Shown here: positions 33,944 to 42,557 of the stretch, piece by piece
Position numbering within the stretch: the first letter of the stretch is position 1
Layout of the letters: every line of letters starts with the position of its first letter
Source of the DNA: Parashewanella hymeniacidonis
GTDB lineage: Bacteria; Pseudomonadota; Gammaproteobacteria; Enterobacterales; Shewanellaceae
NCBI RefSeq assembly: GCF_016900895.1
Contig: NZ_JAFEUN010000027.1
Location: forward strand, 1-42,557
Direction: 5' to 3'
DNA length: 42,557 nt
Position numbers and translations under genes: made by a program
The notes under the pieces: model-generated
The model's input: the letters and a program-made list of their open reading frames with translations, nothing else
What the model was told of the DNA's origin: nothing
Databases searched by the model: none

Positions 33944-35053
33944 ATGTTTAAACGTACAATCAAACTCGCTCTACTCCCTCTTGCTATTAGCGCATCATTT
34001 GCCCAAGCTGCCGATGTGTCTAAAGAAGAACTGAAACAACAACTTGATCAAATTCAACAACGTCTTGCTGAGCTTGAAAAAGAACCTAAAACAGCAATGG
34101 CGCCAAAAGCGAAAGAAGAAACTCGCCATTCATTAAACTTTTACGGTACATTGCGCCCAACCTTCGGTGTGACCAGCACTGATGATGGTTCAAACTGGGA
34201 TGTGGGTGATGCACTGTCTCGCATTGGTATTGCTACTGAGCACAAACTGAATAACGGCCTAACAGCGTTTGCAAAGGGTGAATTCAAAGTTAATATTCAA
34301 GCCAATGGTGACTTTGGTGAAGCACGTAAAGCTTACGTGGGTGTGAAAGGCGACTTCGGCCGTGTTGCTATCGGTAAGCAAGCGTCAACCCAATACAATA
34401 TGATTGCGGATCCAGTTGACATCTTTAACCGTGCTTCAACGCCATTAGCTTACGATCATGCTAGCCCTTTCCGTGTAAATAACTTAGTCACCTATCGCAA
34501 GTCATTCGGTGACTTTAACTTCTCTGTTGATGGTCAATTTGACGGAAGTGATGGTGATTCAGGCGCTGATCTGTTTAACACAGGTCTTGAGTATAATGGC
34601 GATGGGCTAAGAGCTGCTGTTGCTTATTACTCTCGTGATGTTGCCTTAGGCGCAGAAGACAGTGCTATTGGTTTCTCGGTATCGAAAAGCTTTGGTGATC
34701 TTTACCTAGCGGCATCGTACCAAGACCGTGAAATCACAGATTTTGTAGAAGTGAGTGCAGCAGGTGCATCTATTTATGATGCCAGCGGTAGCACGTTAGA
34801 TGTTGTTGCAGCCTATAAATTTAACAGCACTTACAAAGCAAAGTTTGGTGTGTCGGTATTTGAAGACGGTAAATCAGGTTTTGTAAGCAATGACTTTAAC
34901 GCTTACAACGCAACATTGGAATATCACACTAGCCCAGATTTCTATATGTTTGCCGAAGTTCAACAGAATGACTTTGAGTGGGAACACAACCTTGACTCAA
35001 CGCAATTCAATGTGGGCTTCCGTTATAACTTTGATGTTGGTTTTGATTTTTAA
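33944..35053 (+). CDS. Outer-membrane porin (Gram-negative porin family)
   Basis: The start ATG 33944 (MFKRTIKLALLPLAI) has AAGGA 8 bp before it; the open frame upstream is leader. The signal peptide ends ASFAQA. After it comes a short coiled-coil-like segment (KEELKQQLDQIQQRLAELEKE), then a 16-strand type barrel: LNFYGTLRPTFGV, SRIGIATEHKLNNGLTAFAKGEFK, RKAYVGVKGDFGRVAIGKQAS. It ends with FNVGFRYNFDVGFDF, a terminal Phe as outer-membrane insertion requires. It belongs to the Porin_4 type of Shewanella and Vibrio. It may be expressed separately; whether it admits glycine or peptides is unknown. Confidence 0.92.
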   Translation: MFKRTIKLALLPLAISASFAQAADVSKEELKQQLDQIQQRLAELEKEPKTAMAPKAKEETRHSLNFYGTLRPTFGVTSTDDGSNWDVGDALSRIGIATEHKLNNGLTAFAKGEFKVNIQANGDFGEARKAYVGVKGDFGRVAIGKQASTQYNMIADPVDIFNRASTPLAYDHASPFRVNNLVTYRKSFGDFNFSVDGQFDGSDGDSGADLFNTGLEYNGDGLRAAVAYYSRDVALGAEDSAIGFSVSKSFGDLYLAASYQDREITDFVEVSAAGASIYDASGSTLDVVAAYKFNSTYKAKFGVSVFEDGKSGFVSNDFNAYNATLEYHTSPDFYMFAEVQQNDFEWEHNLDSTQFNVGFRYNFDVGFDF

Positions 35054-35174
35054 TCATTAGCCAATGAAAGTATCACTGTGCCTGCATCAGCAGGCACTCA
35101 TCTCCCTATTTTAAGTAAACAAACTTTGTTTACTTCTGCGTTTCGAAGTGAGTATGTTGCACTCATCTTTGGGT

Positions 35175-35211
35175 GAGCCCCCTGTTTCCGATGGCAGTGG
35201 GGCTCTTTTTT
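35175..35211 (+). terminator. Terminator of the porin gene
   Basis: GAGCCCC(CCTG) pairs with (CAGT)GGGGCTC, followed by six T, about 120 bp after the porin stop codon. Confidence 0.88.
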
Positions 35212-35297
35212 ATGAATAAATGATAATTATCTGTAAACATTCCAGTTATCTATAGTGAGTTAGCATGTAATAAATTATCGCTCTGAGATAAATCATT

Positions 35298-37625
35298 ATG
35301 GCTGTATCTGGGACAAGTTCTACATTTCAGGCAATATATCAAGGCACACAAGAATGTGACGATGGCGATATTTCAGATACGGATGATCACTCTTGTGAAG
35401 CCTTCAAAGCAACAGTGACCACTTATCTTGAAAAAGCAAAATTACTTACCCTCACAAAGCGACAACAAACCAAAGAAAAGATTGGTTTAGCTAATAAAGT
35501 TTGGGACACAATCGGAGCTTTTCATGATGGCGTGGTTGACACTTTAGTAAGTATCGGTGTTTTACCTGAAACGGCTCATGGAGAATTAGGAGATACAGCA
35601 CTCTGCAACATGGCAAACATCGAAGATTGTATGGAAAGACTAAAATTGTTGAAGCCACAATTAGTATCTCTTATGCAAATATACACCTCTAAAAGTGATC
35701 AGAATGATTGTGAACTATTTTTGAAGCAAATTGAGGAAACGATCTCAAAGCTCAGTGATAAACAAGAAGATTTACAGCAAAAACGACCTCTCGAAGATGA
35801 AGTCGTGATAGACAGAAATTGTTTTACATGCATTAAATTACTGGAGGAGAGACTAAAAGAAATTGAGTCAATACTCCCTCCAGAGGAAGGCTTACAGCAG
35901 CTCCTAAATTTAAAAAATTATCCTTTAAAAGATATTGAAGCTAGAGAGGCAGTGGCATTGTGCTATTGGAATCTGGCAACCTCTTTTTCTGATGAAGTAG
36001 ATGACTTGTTGGGTGAGCAATGGAAATCTCGACCATGTCGATCGTTCAAACAGAGCGATAGAATGCATCAAGCTGAGTCGAAATTGATTGGCGCAACACT
36101 TTGCCTGGAGCATGCTAAGGGTCACTATAGCTCTGATGAGTACAAAGAGGGCTGCGCTGAACAATTGAAGCTATTTAATTCAGAGCTGGTTTTGTTAAGA
36201 AACAAACAAAGTTCTTTTCATGCAAAGCAGCTTAAGCTCCAAGGTAAAACCAAGCCATTAGCACAGGTAAAAAAGGAACCTAAACCGATACTGATAGTTA
36301 GCGTTCACGAAGAAAAGCCCAAAGTGAGTACCGTTGTCTACCCCGTCAAAAAAGGTGTCAAGCGAGAGTATCAAGATGGATACACTCAAAAAGCCTACAA
36401 AAAAAGTAAATCATTATCACCTATAGTAGCAAAATCAGAAGTGGATGGTGGCAAATCATTATCTCCTGTAGCGGTAAAACCAGAAGTGGATGGTGAACTC
36501 AAAGCTAAATACCCAGGTATGAGCGAGGAGCTAAATTTACACGAGCTTAAAGATCAACGACTGGTATTTAGAGAGTTAGAACGACAAAACTCTACGAGTA
36601 GAAGTGTAGTTGAAAGCTTAACTGGAGGAGCAATGAGTGAAGAAGTGTTTAAAGGTAAGCTTCAGAAAATGAGGAAACAAACAGATGATAGATCAACGAG
36701 AGTATTAAAAACATTGGAGCGAAAACTTGAGCCGCTCGACGTGTACCATTCAGAAGAGGTATTGGAGATAGCTTGCCAATTAGTTGATGACATTGCCGGA
36801 GATGCACAGAATTTTTATCATAAAAGTTCTATTCTGCTTCACGAAAATGCTGAGATGAAAGAGCAAATTGAAGCATTAAAAAATTCGCCAGAATCAACCT
36901 CTGGGGATACAGTAAAACAAATACTGAAATTAGAAAAAAAATGTATCACCAACGAAGGAATTATGAAGCGGTATAAAGAAGAAGCTGGGAGGCGGCTGGA
37001 TATTGCACTGATTTGCATACGTCATTGCGACGATGCTGAACAAGAAACACAAGACTCTGTTGTTCATAGAAAACATCAACAAATCGCAAATATCAGAAAA
37101 AACTTTGCTTTTGCGATGGCAAATGATGTCATTGAATTATCAGATTATGACTTTTTTGAACCTCTTGATTTAGCGGAGTGTTACGCTAATTTTGAAAAAG
37201 CACAACCTCGCAAGATCCCTTATAGAATTAGAAGAGTTGATGCTAAAGAACATAAAACAGAAAAAGAAAGGAAACTTGTTCTTGATTACATCAATAAAGC
37301 AACACTAAACGACTTTAATGAACACTTAAAAGTAGAGAGAGAAAAGAGAACAGTAAATCGAGGCAAGGTTAGGTCGTTATGGGCTGATTCAAAATCAGAG
37401 AAGATTATTCCGGAACTTCTGTCAGATAAACCGGGAGGTAAAACTGATGATCTATCAGATCCATTAGAAGAAGTCTTTCAACCGATCCCTTTCGATGCGA
37501 CCGACTTTTCTCCTAAAGCCAATCGCAAGACCCCACCTGAGACGATCAAGAGACATATACAACTCAGAGAGAGCTACCAGCAAAAGGTGGACGCTGAAGT
37601 AATTAAAGAAAAAAGTGAAAGTTAG
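35298..37625 (+). CDS. Unrecognised 775-residue coiled-coil-rich protein, effector-like
   Basis: I recognise no family. The start is Ser/Thr-rich (MAVSGTSSTFQAIYQGTQ) without a signal peptide or membrane helix. Most of the protein is predicted helical by eye, with Leu/Glu/Lys heptad-like stretches (CIKLLEERLKEIESIL, EMKEQIEALKNS). Residues about 350-370 are very basic (KKGVKREY, QKAYKKSK), like a nuclear targeting signal. At 371-400 there is a doubled 15-residue unit, KSLSPIVAKSEVDGG and KSLSPVAVKPEVDGE. CECDD-type cysteines are scattered. It lies between the porin and trmH, with only 4 bp to the converging trmH and no terminator. Its ribosome site is weak. Confidence 0.7.
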   Translation: MAVSGTSSTFQAIYQGTQECDDGDISDTDDHSCEAFKATVTTYLEKAKLLTLTKRQQTKEKIGLANKVWDTIGAFHDGVVDTLVSIGVLPETAHGELGDTALCNMANIEDCMERLKLLKPQLVSLMQIYTSKSDQNDCELFLKQIEETISKLSDKQEDLQQKRPLEDEVVIDRNCFTCIKLLEERLKEIESILPPEEGLQQLLNLKNYPLKDIEAREAVALCYWNLATSFSDEVDDLLGEQWKSRPCRSFKQSDRMHQAESKLIGATLCLEHAKGHYSSDEYKEGCAEQLKLFNSELVLLRNKQSSFHAKQLKLQGKTKPLAQVKKEPKPILIVSVHEEKPKVSTVVYPVKKGVKREYQDGYTQKAYKKSKSLSPIVAKSEVDGGKSLSPVAVKPEVDGELKAKYPGMSEELNLHELKDQRLVFRELERQNSTSRSVVESLTGGAMSEEVFKGKLQKMRKQTDDRSTRVLKTLERKLEPLDVYHSEEVLEIACQLVDDIAGDAQNFYHKSSILLHENAEMKEQIEALKNSPESTSGDTVKQILKLEKKCITNEGIMKRYKEEAGRRLDIALICIRHCDDAEQETQDSVVHRKHQQIANIRKNFAFAMANDVIELSDYDFFEPLDLAECYANFEKAQPRKIPYRIRRVDAKEHKTEKERKLVLDYINKATLNDFNEHLKVEREKRTVNRGKVRSLWADSKSEKIIPELLSDKPGGKTDDLSDPLEEVFQPIPFDATDFSPKANRKTPPETIKRHIQLRESYQQKVDAEVIKEKSES

Positions 37626-37629
37626 AAAT

Positions 37630-38337
37630 CTAAAAGGATTGAAACTCTTCAAGATCAGGGGTGGTTCTTAATCTGTGCCACCAGTCGTCTGAAGCGACAA
37701 TTTGTCCGTCTTGTCCAATGGCTGGATATTCAATGCCTTTCTTACGACAGGCTTTAGTATATTGTGGATGACCTTGTTCAAACAATAGTTTCTGACAGTA
37801 TTCATCGGGCAGTTTACATTCGCCATACATTCCCGCCTCTTGGCGTTGACGTTGAGCTTCAAACAATACCAAAGCGGTGGCAACTGAAACATTCAATGAC
37901 TGAACCATACCTACCATCGGAATGATAACTTCTTGATCCGCAGCATCAATCATGGCTTGACTGACTCCGGTTCTTTCATTGCCCATTACTAGTGCTGTGG
38001 GCTTAGTGTAATCAATCTCACGGAAGTCTTTAGCATTCGGACTGAAGTTGGTCACCAAAATTTGCATCCCCTCTGCTTTAAGTGCGGTGATGGCTTCATC
38101 TGAGGTGTAATGCTTCTTAACTTGAACCCATTGCTGACTTCCAGATGCAGTATTGCCAGAAACACGCATATCGGCATCAGGCCAAATGGCATGAATTTGG
38201 TTAATTCCTACTGCATCAGCAGTGCGAACGACCGCTGAAATATTATTTGGCTTATGAACTGTATCCAGGCACACCGTTAAGTCCGGTTGGCGATTATTGA
38301 GCAGTTCAGTGATGCGAGCAAAGCGTTCTGGAGTCAT
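37630..38337 (-). CDS. trmH: tRNA (guanosine-18-2'-O)-methyltransferase
   Basis: This 235-residue SPOUT methyltransferase makes Gm18 in tRNA. ATG 38337 (MTPERFARITELLNNRQPDLTVCLD) matches the family start; a longer frame runs back to 38394 but would cover the terminator at 38365-38388. The knot motifs are HKPNNISAVVRTADAVG, ALVMGNERTGVSQAMID and EVIIPMVGMVQSLNVSVATALVLFEAQRQR. The C-terminal extension (CRKKGIEYPAIGQDGQIVASDDWW) is as in gammaproteobacterial TrmH. It is in the gmk-rpoZ-spoT neighbourhood, as in Shewanella. It is converging with the 775-residue gene. Confidence 0.95.
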   Translation of the reverse strand: MTPERFARITELLNNRQPDLTVCLDTVHKPNNISAVVRTADAVGINQIHAIWPDADMRVSGNTASGSQQWVQVKKHYTSDEAITALKAEGMQILVTNFSPNAKDFREIDYTKPTALVMGNERTGVSQAMIDAADQEVIIPMVGMVQSLNVSVATALVLFEAQRQRQEAGMYGECKLPDEYCQKLLFEQGHPQYTKACRKKGIEYPAIGQDGQIVASDDWWHRLRTTPDLEEFQSF

Positions 38338-38364
38338 GGTGATTAACAGTAATTGTGTGACAAT

Positions 38365-38388
38365 AAAAAAGGCGCATAATGCGCCTTT
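38365..38388 (-). terminator. Terminator between ridA and trmH
   Basis: On the minus strand AAAGGCGCATTATGCGCC forms a GC-rich stem (GGCGCA...TGCGCC) followed by six T, 19 bp after the ridA stop. trmH expression must come from leakage or from a promoter in the 30-40 bp left before it. Confidence 0.85.
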
Positions 38389-38403
38389 GTTCAATGGCGC
38401 TAA

Positions 38404-38787
38404 TTATAGCGCCATAATGGCATCCATTTCTACATGAGAGCCTTTTGGTAGCTCTTTTACACCAATGGCTGCACGTGCAGGGTATGGTTGCGTAAAGTAG
38501 CGGCTCATGATCTCGTTTACTGTAGCAAAATGAGATAAGTCAATTAAGAAGATATTGAGTTTAGCGATATCTGCCAGACTTCCGCCAGCGGCCTCACAAA
38601 CGGCTTTCATGTTTTCGAATACTTGAACCGTTTGCTCCGCAAAGTTATCACTCACCATTTCCATGGTTTCAGGCACTAGTGGGATTTGGCCTGATAGATA
38701 TACCGTATCACCAACTTTTACAGCTTGAGAATAGGTACCAATCGCTGCTGGTGCTTTTTCAGTCGCAATAATGTGTTTTTCTGCCAT
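38404..38787 (-). CDS. ridA: RidA family reactive-intermediate imine deaminase
   Basis: The 127-residue trimeric RidA hydrolyses reactive 2-aminoacrylate and related imines formed by PLP enzymes such as serine dehydratase. The sequence shows [30 protein letters not shown], the active-site Arg in [15 protein letters not shown], and the end [10 protein letters not shown]. It lies 38 bp downstream of spoT, in the same direction, so probably in the same operon. Confidence 0.93.
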   Translation of the reverse strand: MAEKHIIATEKAPAAIGTYSQAVKVGDTVYLSGQIPLVPETMEMVSDNFAEQTVQVFENMKAVCEAAGGSLADIAKLNIFLIDLSHFATVNEIMSRYFTQPYPARAAIGVKELPKGSHVEMDAIMAL

Positions 38788-38824
38788 GATGTCGTCTCGT
38801 CTTGTTATTGTTTGCCTGATTCGG

Positions 38825-40942
38825 CTATTTATTTCTAGAGGTACGCAGTACTTCCGGCAAAACCCTAATTCGGCGCATCACATTCGCAAGGTGAATACGA
38901 TCGGTTACCGAAATTCTAAGGTTGATCAAATAGACTCTGCCGTCACGTTCCTCAGTACTTAGATTATGAATATTCGATTTTTCTACAGATACAATGTTAG
39001 TGATCTTCGCCAATGCACCTTGATGGTTCACAATTTCAATTCGTAGATTTGCTTGGAATTCTGCACCTTCGGCGTTATCCCATTGCACAGGAATATATTT
39101 ATCTGGCTCTGAATCGTAACCACGAATATTTTTGCAGTTTTCCATGTGCACAACTAAGCCTTTACCTGGGCTGACATGCGCGATCACGATATCACCAGGG
39201 ATCGGACGGCAGCAGTTAGCAAAAGTAACCAACATACCCTCTGCACCACGAATCGGCATTAAGTGTGAATCGTGGTTATCATCGGTTTCAGCTGGGGCCT
39301 GATCGCCCAGTAATCGCTGTGCAATCACAATGCTCATGGCATTGCCTAAACCAATATCAGCTAACAACGAATCCAATGAATCATGTTTAGTGTCCTCTAG
39401 TACTTTATCAATTTGTGCTTGTGCAATGCTCTCTAAATGGTGCGTTTCACCGAGCGCATGATTGAGTAAGCGTCTGCCAAGTGCTATTGCATCGCGGCCT
39501 TTAACAGTCTTGAGTACTTGACGAATTTTAGAACGGGCTTTGCCTGTCACTACAAAATTAAGCCAAGCAGCATTTGGTCGCGCACCATTAGCAGTAATGA
39601 TCTCCACCGTCTGCCCCGACTCAAGCGGTAAACTGAGTGGATAAGCTTGTCGGTTTACTTTGGCACCAACACAGGTATTACCAATATCGGTGTGCACTTC
39701 ATAAGCAAAGTCAACCGCTGTTGCACCAACGGGAAGTTCTAGGATGCGGCCATCTGGCGTGAATACGTAAATTTCGTCAGGGAACAGATCGGTTTTCACG
39801 TTTTCAACAAATTCAAATGAGGAGCTGGCACTCTGTTGCAACTCTAATAAGCTTTGCATCCACTTACGGGCACGTACTTGGCTGGTTGTGCCTGTCGTCG
39901 CACCTTTTTCATCGGCTTTATACGCCCAGTGCGCTGCAACTCCTTTGTCTGCCATTTGATCCATATCTTCGGTACGGATTTGAATTTCAACGGGCACACC
40001 GTGAGGCCCGAGCAATGAGGTATGCAAAGATTGATAACCATTGGCTTTTGGCATTGCAATATAATCTTTGAAACGACCAGGGCGTGGTTTGTAAAGCCCA
40101 TGCATTGCACCTAATACACGGTAACAACAATCGATAGTTTTTACGGTAATGCGGAAGGCATAGATGTCCATGACTTCTTGAAACTGCAGTTCTTTGTTTA
40201 CCATCTTGTTGTAGATGGAAAATAAATTCTTTTCACGGCCTTTTACACCGCCTGGTAGCTGCGTATCTTCGAGTCGAGTATTAATCGCAGCTTCAATGCT
40301 TTGAATGATCTCTTTACGGTTGCCTCGTGCAGATTTTACTACCATTTTTAGTACGCGATAGCGCATTGGGTAGTAGGCTTGGAACCCCAAATCTTCTAAT
40401 TCAGTTTTTATGTTATGAATACCCAAACGGTTGGCTATTGGGGCATAAATATCAAGGGTTTCACGAGCAATTCGGCGACGTTTATCAGGTCTTAATGAAC
40501 CTAAAGTACGCATGTTGTGAGTGCGGTCAGCCAGTTTAATCAGAATGACTCGAATGTCTTGAGTCATGGCCAGCATCATTTTACGGAAGTTTTCAGCTTG
40601 TGCTTCTTTCTTGTCTCTGAATTTCAGTTTGTCGAGTTTAGAAACGCCTTCGACTAATTCTGCGACATCATTACCGAATAACTCACTGAGTTCTTCTTTG
40701 GTTATTGGAGTATCTTCAATGGTGTCGTGGAGGAGGGCAGCCATGAGCGATTCATGGTCAAGGCGCATTTCGGCAAGGATGGTGGCAACAGCAACAGGGT
40801 GAGTAATATAGGGTTCGCCGCTGGATCGCATTTGGCCTTCATGGGCGTCTTTGGCGACGACAAAAGCCTGTTTGAGTAGGGCGACCTGCTCCTCGGTAAG
40901 ATAACTGGAAGCGACTTCTTTTAGACCTTCAAACAGATACAA
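38825..40942 (-). CDS. spoT: Bifunctional (p)ppGpp synthetase/hydrolase SpoT
   Basis: The 705-residue protein governs the alarmone level. The HD hydrolase domain has [11 protein letters not shown] (His72-Asp73, Glu76-Asp77). The synthetase domain has [25 protein letters not shown] and [21 protein letters not shown], with RFKD typical of SpoT. TGS follows at about 390-450 ([29 protein letters not shown]). The C-terminal ACT domain ends in [17 protein letters not shown] residues. The start is TTG 40942 (reads YLFEGLKEV), with AGGAG 9 bp upstream, the same rare start as E. coli spoT. It is followed by ridA. Confidence 0.97.
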   Translation of the reverse strand: MYLFEGLKEVASSYLTEEQVALLKQAFVVAKDAHEGQMRSSGEPYITHPVAVATILAEMRLDHESLMAALLHDTIEDTPITKEELSELFGNDVAELVEGVSKLDKLKFRDKKEAQAENFRKMMLAMTQDIRVILIKLADRTHNMRTLGSLRPDKRRRIARETLDIYAPIANRLGIHNIKTELEDLGFQAYYPMRYRVLKMVVKSARGNRKEIIQSIEAAINTRLEDTQLPGGVKGREKNLFSIYNKMVNKELQFQEVMDIYAFRITVKTIDCCYRVLGAMHGLYKPRPGRFKDYIAMPKANGYQSLHTSLLGPHGVPVEIQIRTEDMDQMADKGVAAHWAYKADEKGATTGTTSQVRARKWMQSLLELQQSASSSFEFVENVKTDLFPDEIYVFTPDGRILELPVGATAVDFAYEVHTDIGNTCVGAKVNRQAYPLSLPLESGQTVEIITANGARPNAAWLNFVVTGKARSKIRQVLKTVKGRDAIALGRRLLNHALGETHHLESIAQAQIDKVLEDTKHDSLDSLLADIGLGNAMSIVIAQRLLGDQAPAETDDNHDSHLMPIRGAEGMLVTFANCCRPIPGDIVIAHVSPGKGLVVHMENCKNIRGYDSEPDKYIPVQWDNAEGAEFQANLRIEIVNHQGALAKITNIVSVEKSNIHNLSTEERDGRVYLINLRISVTDRIHLANVMRRIRVLPEVLRTSRNK

Positions 40943-41288
40943 GTATCAGTACTCCTATAAACTTTCCCTATACCGATTATTATTAGAATGTGAACAATTC
41001 AGAGCTGTGCAAGCGGTTCAAGAACAACCGAAATTGATGAAGATATAGTGGTTCTACATCAAGACAATTTTGGGCAGTTATTGAGCTACTTGCAAGCTCC
41101 CAAAGGGCGAGGCTAAAAGCCATCATAGCTGTATCATGCACTCTTGAATTATGCCCGATAGTACTGTGAGCTCATTCCGTGCTCTAAAGGCTTTTATCTC
41201 TTGAATGGTCACTATCTAATAATTGGTATTAAACTAGAGACCAGCCTAGGCCCGTCTCTATACATTATATCTGCATCAAAAGCAGTGA
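40943..41288 (-). repeat. 346-bp gene-free stretch with repeat-like sequence and a hairpin
   Basis: No gene is visible between rpoZ and spoT. Around 41040-41210 the sequence (starting ATAGTGGTTCTACATCAAGA, with GGGCGAGGCTAAAAGCC) looks like a dispersed repeat of marine gammaproteobacteria, but only one copy is in the window. TAGAGAC (41235-41241) and GTCTCTA (41254-41260) form a 7-bp stem 29 bp after rpoZ, without a T run on the minus strand. The spoT ribosome site AGGAG lies near 40955. Confidence 0.35.
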
Positions 41289-41570
41289 TTAAAGTGCTGT
41301 ACGTCCTTCAGCGATAGCAGCAACTGCAGCAATTTCAGCTGCTTCACGCTCACGTACTGATTGACGCTCTGCAGCATCAAGGGTACCAGAGTTAACTAAA
41401 CCAAGTTCGATTTCGCGAAGTGCGATAACCGTTGGCTTATCGTTTTCTTCTTCGACCATTGGGTCTTTGCCCTGTACTGCAATTTGGCGAGCACGACGGG
41501 CCGCAACCAAGATCATGTCAAAACGGTTGCCGATTTGTTCAACGGCATCTTCTACAGTTACACGAGCCAT
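41289..41570 (-). CDS. rpoZ: RNA polymerase omega subunit
   Basis: The 93-residue omega subunit binds the beta' end of RNA polymerase and contributes a ppGpp site. The start is ATG 41570 ([30 protein letters not shown]), with GGAG 9 bp upstream; the frame is open five codons earlier. [17 protein letters not shown] is a family signature. The C-terminal [27 protein letters not shown] is an acidic/Ala-rich tail. It stands between gmk and spoT, as in E. coli. Confidence 0.97.
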   Translation of the reverse strand: MARVTVEDAVEQIGNRFDMILVAARRARQIAVQGKDPMVEEENDKPTVIALREIELGLVNSGTLDAAERQSVREREAAEIAAVAAIAEGRTAL

Positions 41571-41634
41571 GTAATAGAACTCCAATTATCGATTTAAATA
41601 GTTAAAAATGACGCAAAATTGTACACGAAGACAA

Positions 41635-42258
41635 TTATTCTGCCAAGAGACTCTTTAGCATATCATTATGTGTATGGGTCTGACTAGTTTGAGTCAACCG
41701 CTGTGAGCGAATGATCGCAGTCAAGTCACCCAGCGCTGTGGCAAAATTGTCATTCACAATGATGTACTCATACTCATTGTAGTGTGACATCTCAGAAACC
41801 GCTTGCGCCATACGCCCTGCAATCACTTCTTTATTGTCTTGGCCACGACCGTTTAAGCGGCGTTCGAGCTCGGTCTTGGATGGTGGTAAAATAAAGACAC
41901 CAACGGCTTGTGGCATTAAGTTTTTAACTTGTTGTGCCCCTTGCCAGTCAATATCAAGAAAAACGTCGATGCCTTGAGCAAGCGTTTCTTCAATCACCAC
42001 TTTTGACGTGCCATAGAAGTTACCAAAGACTTCGGCCCATTCGACAAAGTTATCTTGCTCAATTAGCCCTTTGAACTCATCTTGACTGACAAAGTGGTAA
42101 TGTTTACCGTTTGTTTCACCGGGACGTGGGGCGCGAGTAGTGTGAGAAACTGAAAGTTGCATATCACTTGGCTGGTCTTTTAATAACGCTGAGATCAGTG
42201 ATGATTTTCCTGCTCCACTGGGAGCAGAAATAATATAAAGAGTTCCTTGGGCGCTCAT
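41635..42258 (-). CDS. gmk: Guanylate kinase
   Basis: GMP + ATP gives GDP + ADP. The 207-residue enzyme starts at ATG 42258 ([20 protein letters not shown]); a TTG seven codons upstream is possible but adds no conserved residues. The P-loop is [10 protein letters not shown]. The GMP site is [20 protein letters not shown], followed by the lid region ([23 protein letters not shown]). It heads the gmk-rpoZ(-spoT) cluster. GTP/GDP supply and ppGpp metabolism are thus side by side. A hairpin in its leader (42291-42323) is noted separately. Confidence 0.97.
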   Translation of the reverse strand: MSAQGTLYIISAPSGAGKSSLISALLKDQPSDMQLSVSHTTRAPRPGETNGKHYHFVSQDEFKGLIEQDNFVEWAEVFGNFYGTSKVVIEETLAQGIDVFLDIDWQGAQQVKNLMPQAVGVFILPPSKTELERRLNGRGQDNKEVIAGRMAQAVSEMSHYNEYEYIIVNDNFATALGDLTAIIRSQRLTQTSQTHTHNDMLKSLLAE

Positions 42259-42290
42259 AGGATCGTTATCCGGTGTCAATTGAAAGGGAG

Positions 42291-42350
42291 AATCGTATTT
42301 GTAACAAAATTGACAATACGATTTCTAAATTATAACGGGTATTATACTCT
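42291..42350 (-). promoter_or_regulatory. gmk promoter region with leader hairpin
   Basis: AATCGTATT (42291-42299) and AATACGATT (42315-42323) are inverted repeats that extend to an 11-bp stem with one bulge. Just upstream on the minus strand are two TATAAT boxes (42334-42329 and 42346-42341), plausible -10 elements. The hairpin would be in the gmk 5' leader, or would overlap an operator. Positions 42351-42557 show no gene on either strand; the only other element seen is the short inverted repeat ACCCAT-CAAAC-ATGGGT near 42440. Confidence 0.4.
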
Positions 42351-42557
42351 GTATAAGAGCGAGTGAGAACGGGTATAGGATTTAATAAGTGCTACTACAT
42401 TCACTGATTTGTTTAAAAGGACGAGATACTGGTTTGGGAACCCATCAAACATGGGTAACAAATTAAGAAGAAAAATCTGAGGAGAAAAGCTTTATTTTTG
42501 AGATAATAAGTCAACCACGACAACTATCAAAATAAAATGGCGATTCTGAACAAAACA

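Noticed and set aside
38338..38394. N-terminal extension of TrmH
   Set aside because: It would translate across the ridA terminator hairpin, and the family starts at MTPERFARI.

Overview
The window looks like a chromosomal piece of a low-G+C marine gammaproteobacterium of the Shewanella/Vibrio kind. The right end carries the gmk-rpoZ-spoT-ridA-trmH neighbourhood seen in Shewanellaceae-type genomes. The other markers (integron attC, DUF3081-like protein, RlmF, OYE, glycine-cleavage locus with an alanine/glycine symporter and an XRE-cupin regulator) are typical of Shewanella, Vibrio and relatives. The two large unrecognised proteins are reminiscent of effector-rich Shewanellaceae such as Parashewanella. 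The genus is an inference; no rRNA gene is present.

Layout. Positions 1-935 are the end of an integron cassette array on the minus strand: two small cassettes, one complete attC (464-560), and a second attC interrupted by a group II intron of which only the 3' end (1-122) is in the window. No integrase gene lies next to the array. Positions 936-6150 are accessory and partly decayed: a repeat-like element (1259-1443), periplasmic VOC and cupin proteins, the C-terminal stub of a TetR repressor beside an intact old-yellow-enzyme gene (nemR/nemA-like), a pseudogene of a TolC-type outer-membrane factor running into a histidine-kinase remnant, and two small conserved proteins separated by a 265-bp MITE. 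Positions 6364-13050 encode a 2,228-residue lipoprotein with calcium-binding thrombospondin-3 repeats and five propeller-like modules of up to about 370 residues.

Positions 13099-16247 hold an overlapping aminotransferase/short-chain-dehydrogenase pair (the dehydrogenase lacks the catalytic Tyr) and rlmF. Positions 16328-18784 hold an unrecognised gene pair: a small gene frameshifted in a 5-bp repeat, and a 563-residue protein with three C-terminal repeats. A second, inverted MITE copy has inserted exactly between them. Positions 19014-24773 hold a periplasmic amidohydrolase divergent from a three-gene ABC export operon (lipoprotein adaptor, ATPase, permease) and a TonB-like protein of unknown role.

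Positions 24819-35053 are a glycine catabolism region: gcvT and a Na+/alanine-glycine symporter on the minus strand, an XRE-cupin regulator, then glyA-gcvH-gcvP and a porin on the plus strand. A 16-bp palindrome, GTTTCCAATAGGAAAC, touches the -10 of the symporter promoter, and a 14/16 copy lies just upstream of the glyA -35. This points to one local regulator controlling uptake and cleavage of glycine. Positions 35298-37625 encode a 775-residue coiled-coil-rich protein of unknown function. Positions 37630-42258 are core genes on the minus strand (trmH, ridA, spoT, rpoZ, gmk).

All identifications come from reading translated sequence and DNA motifs by eye; no database search was run.
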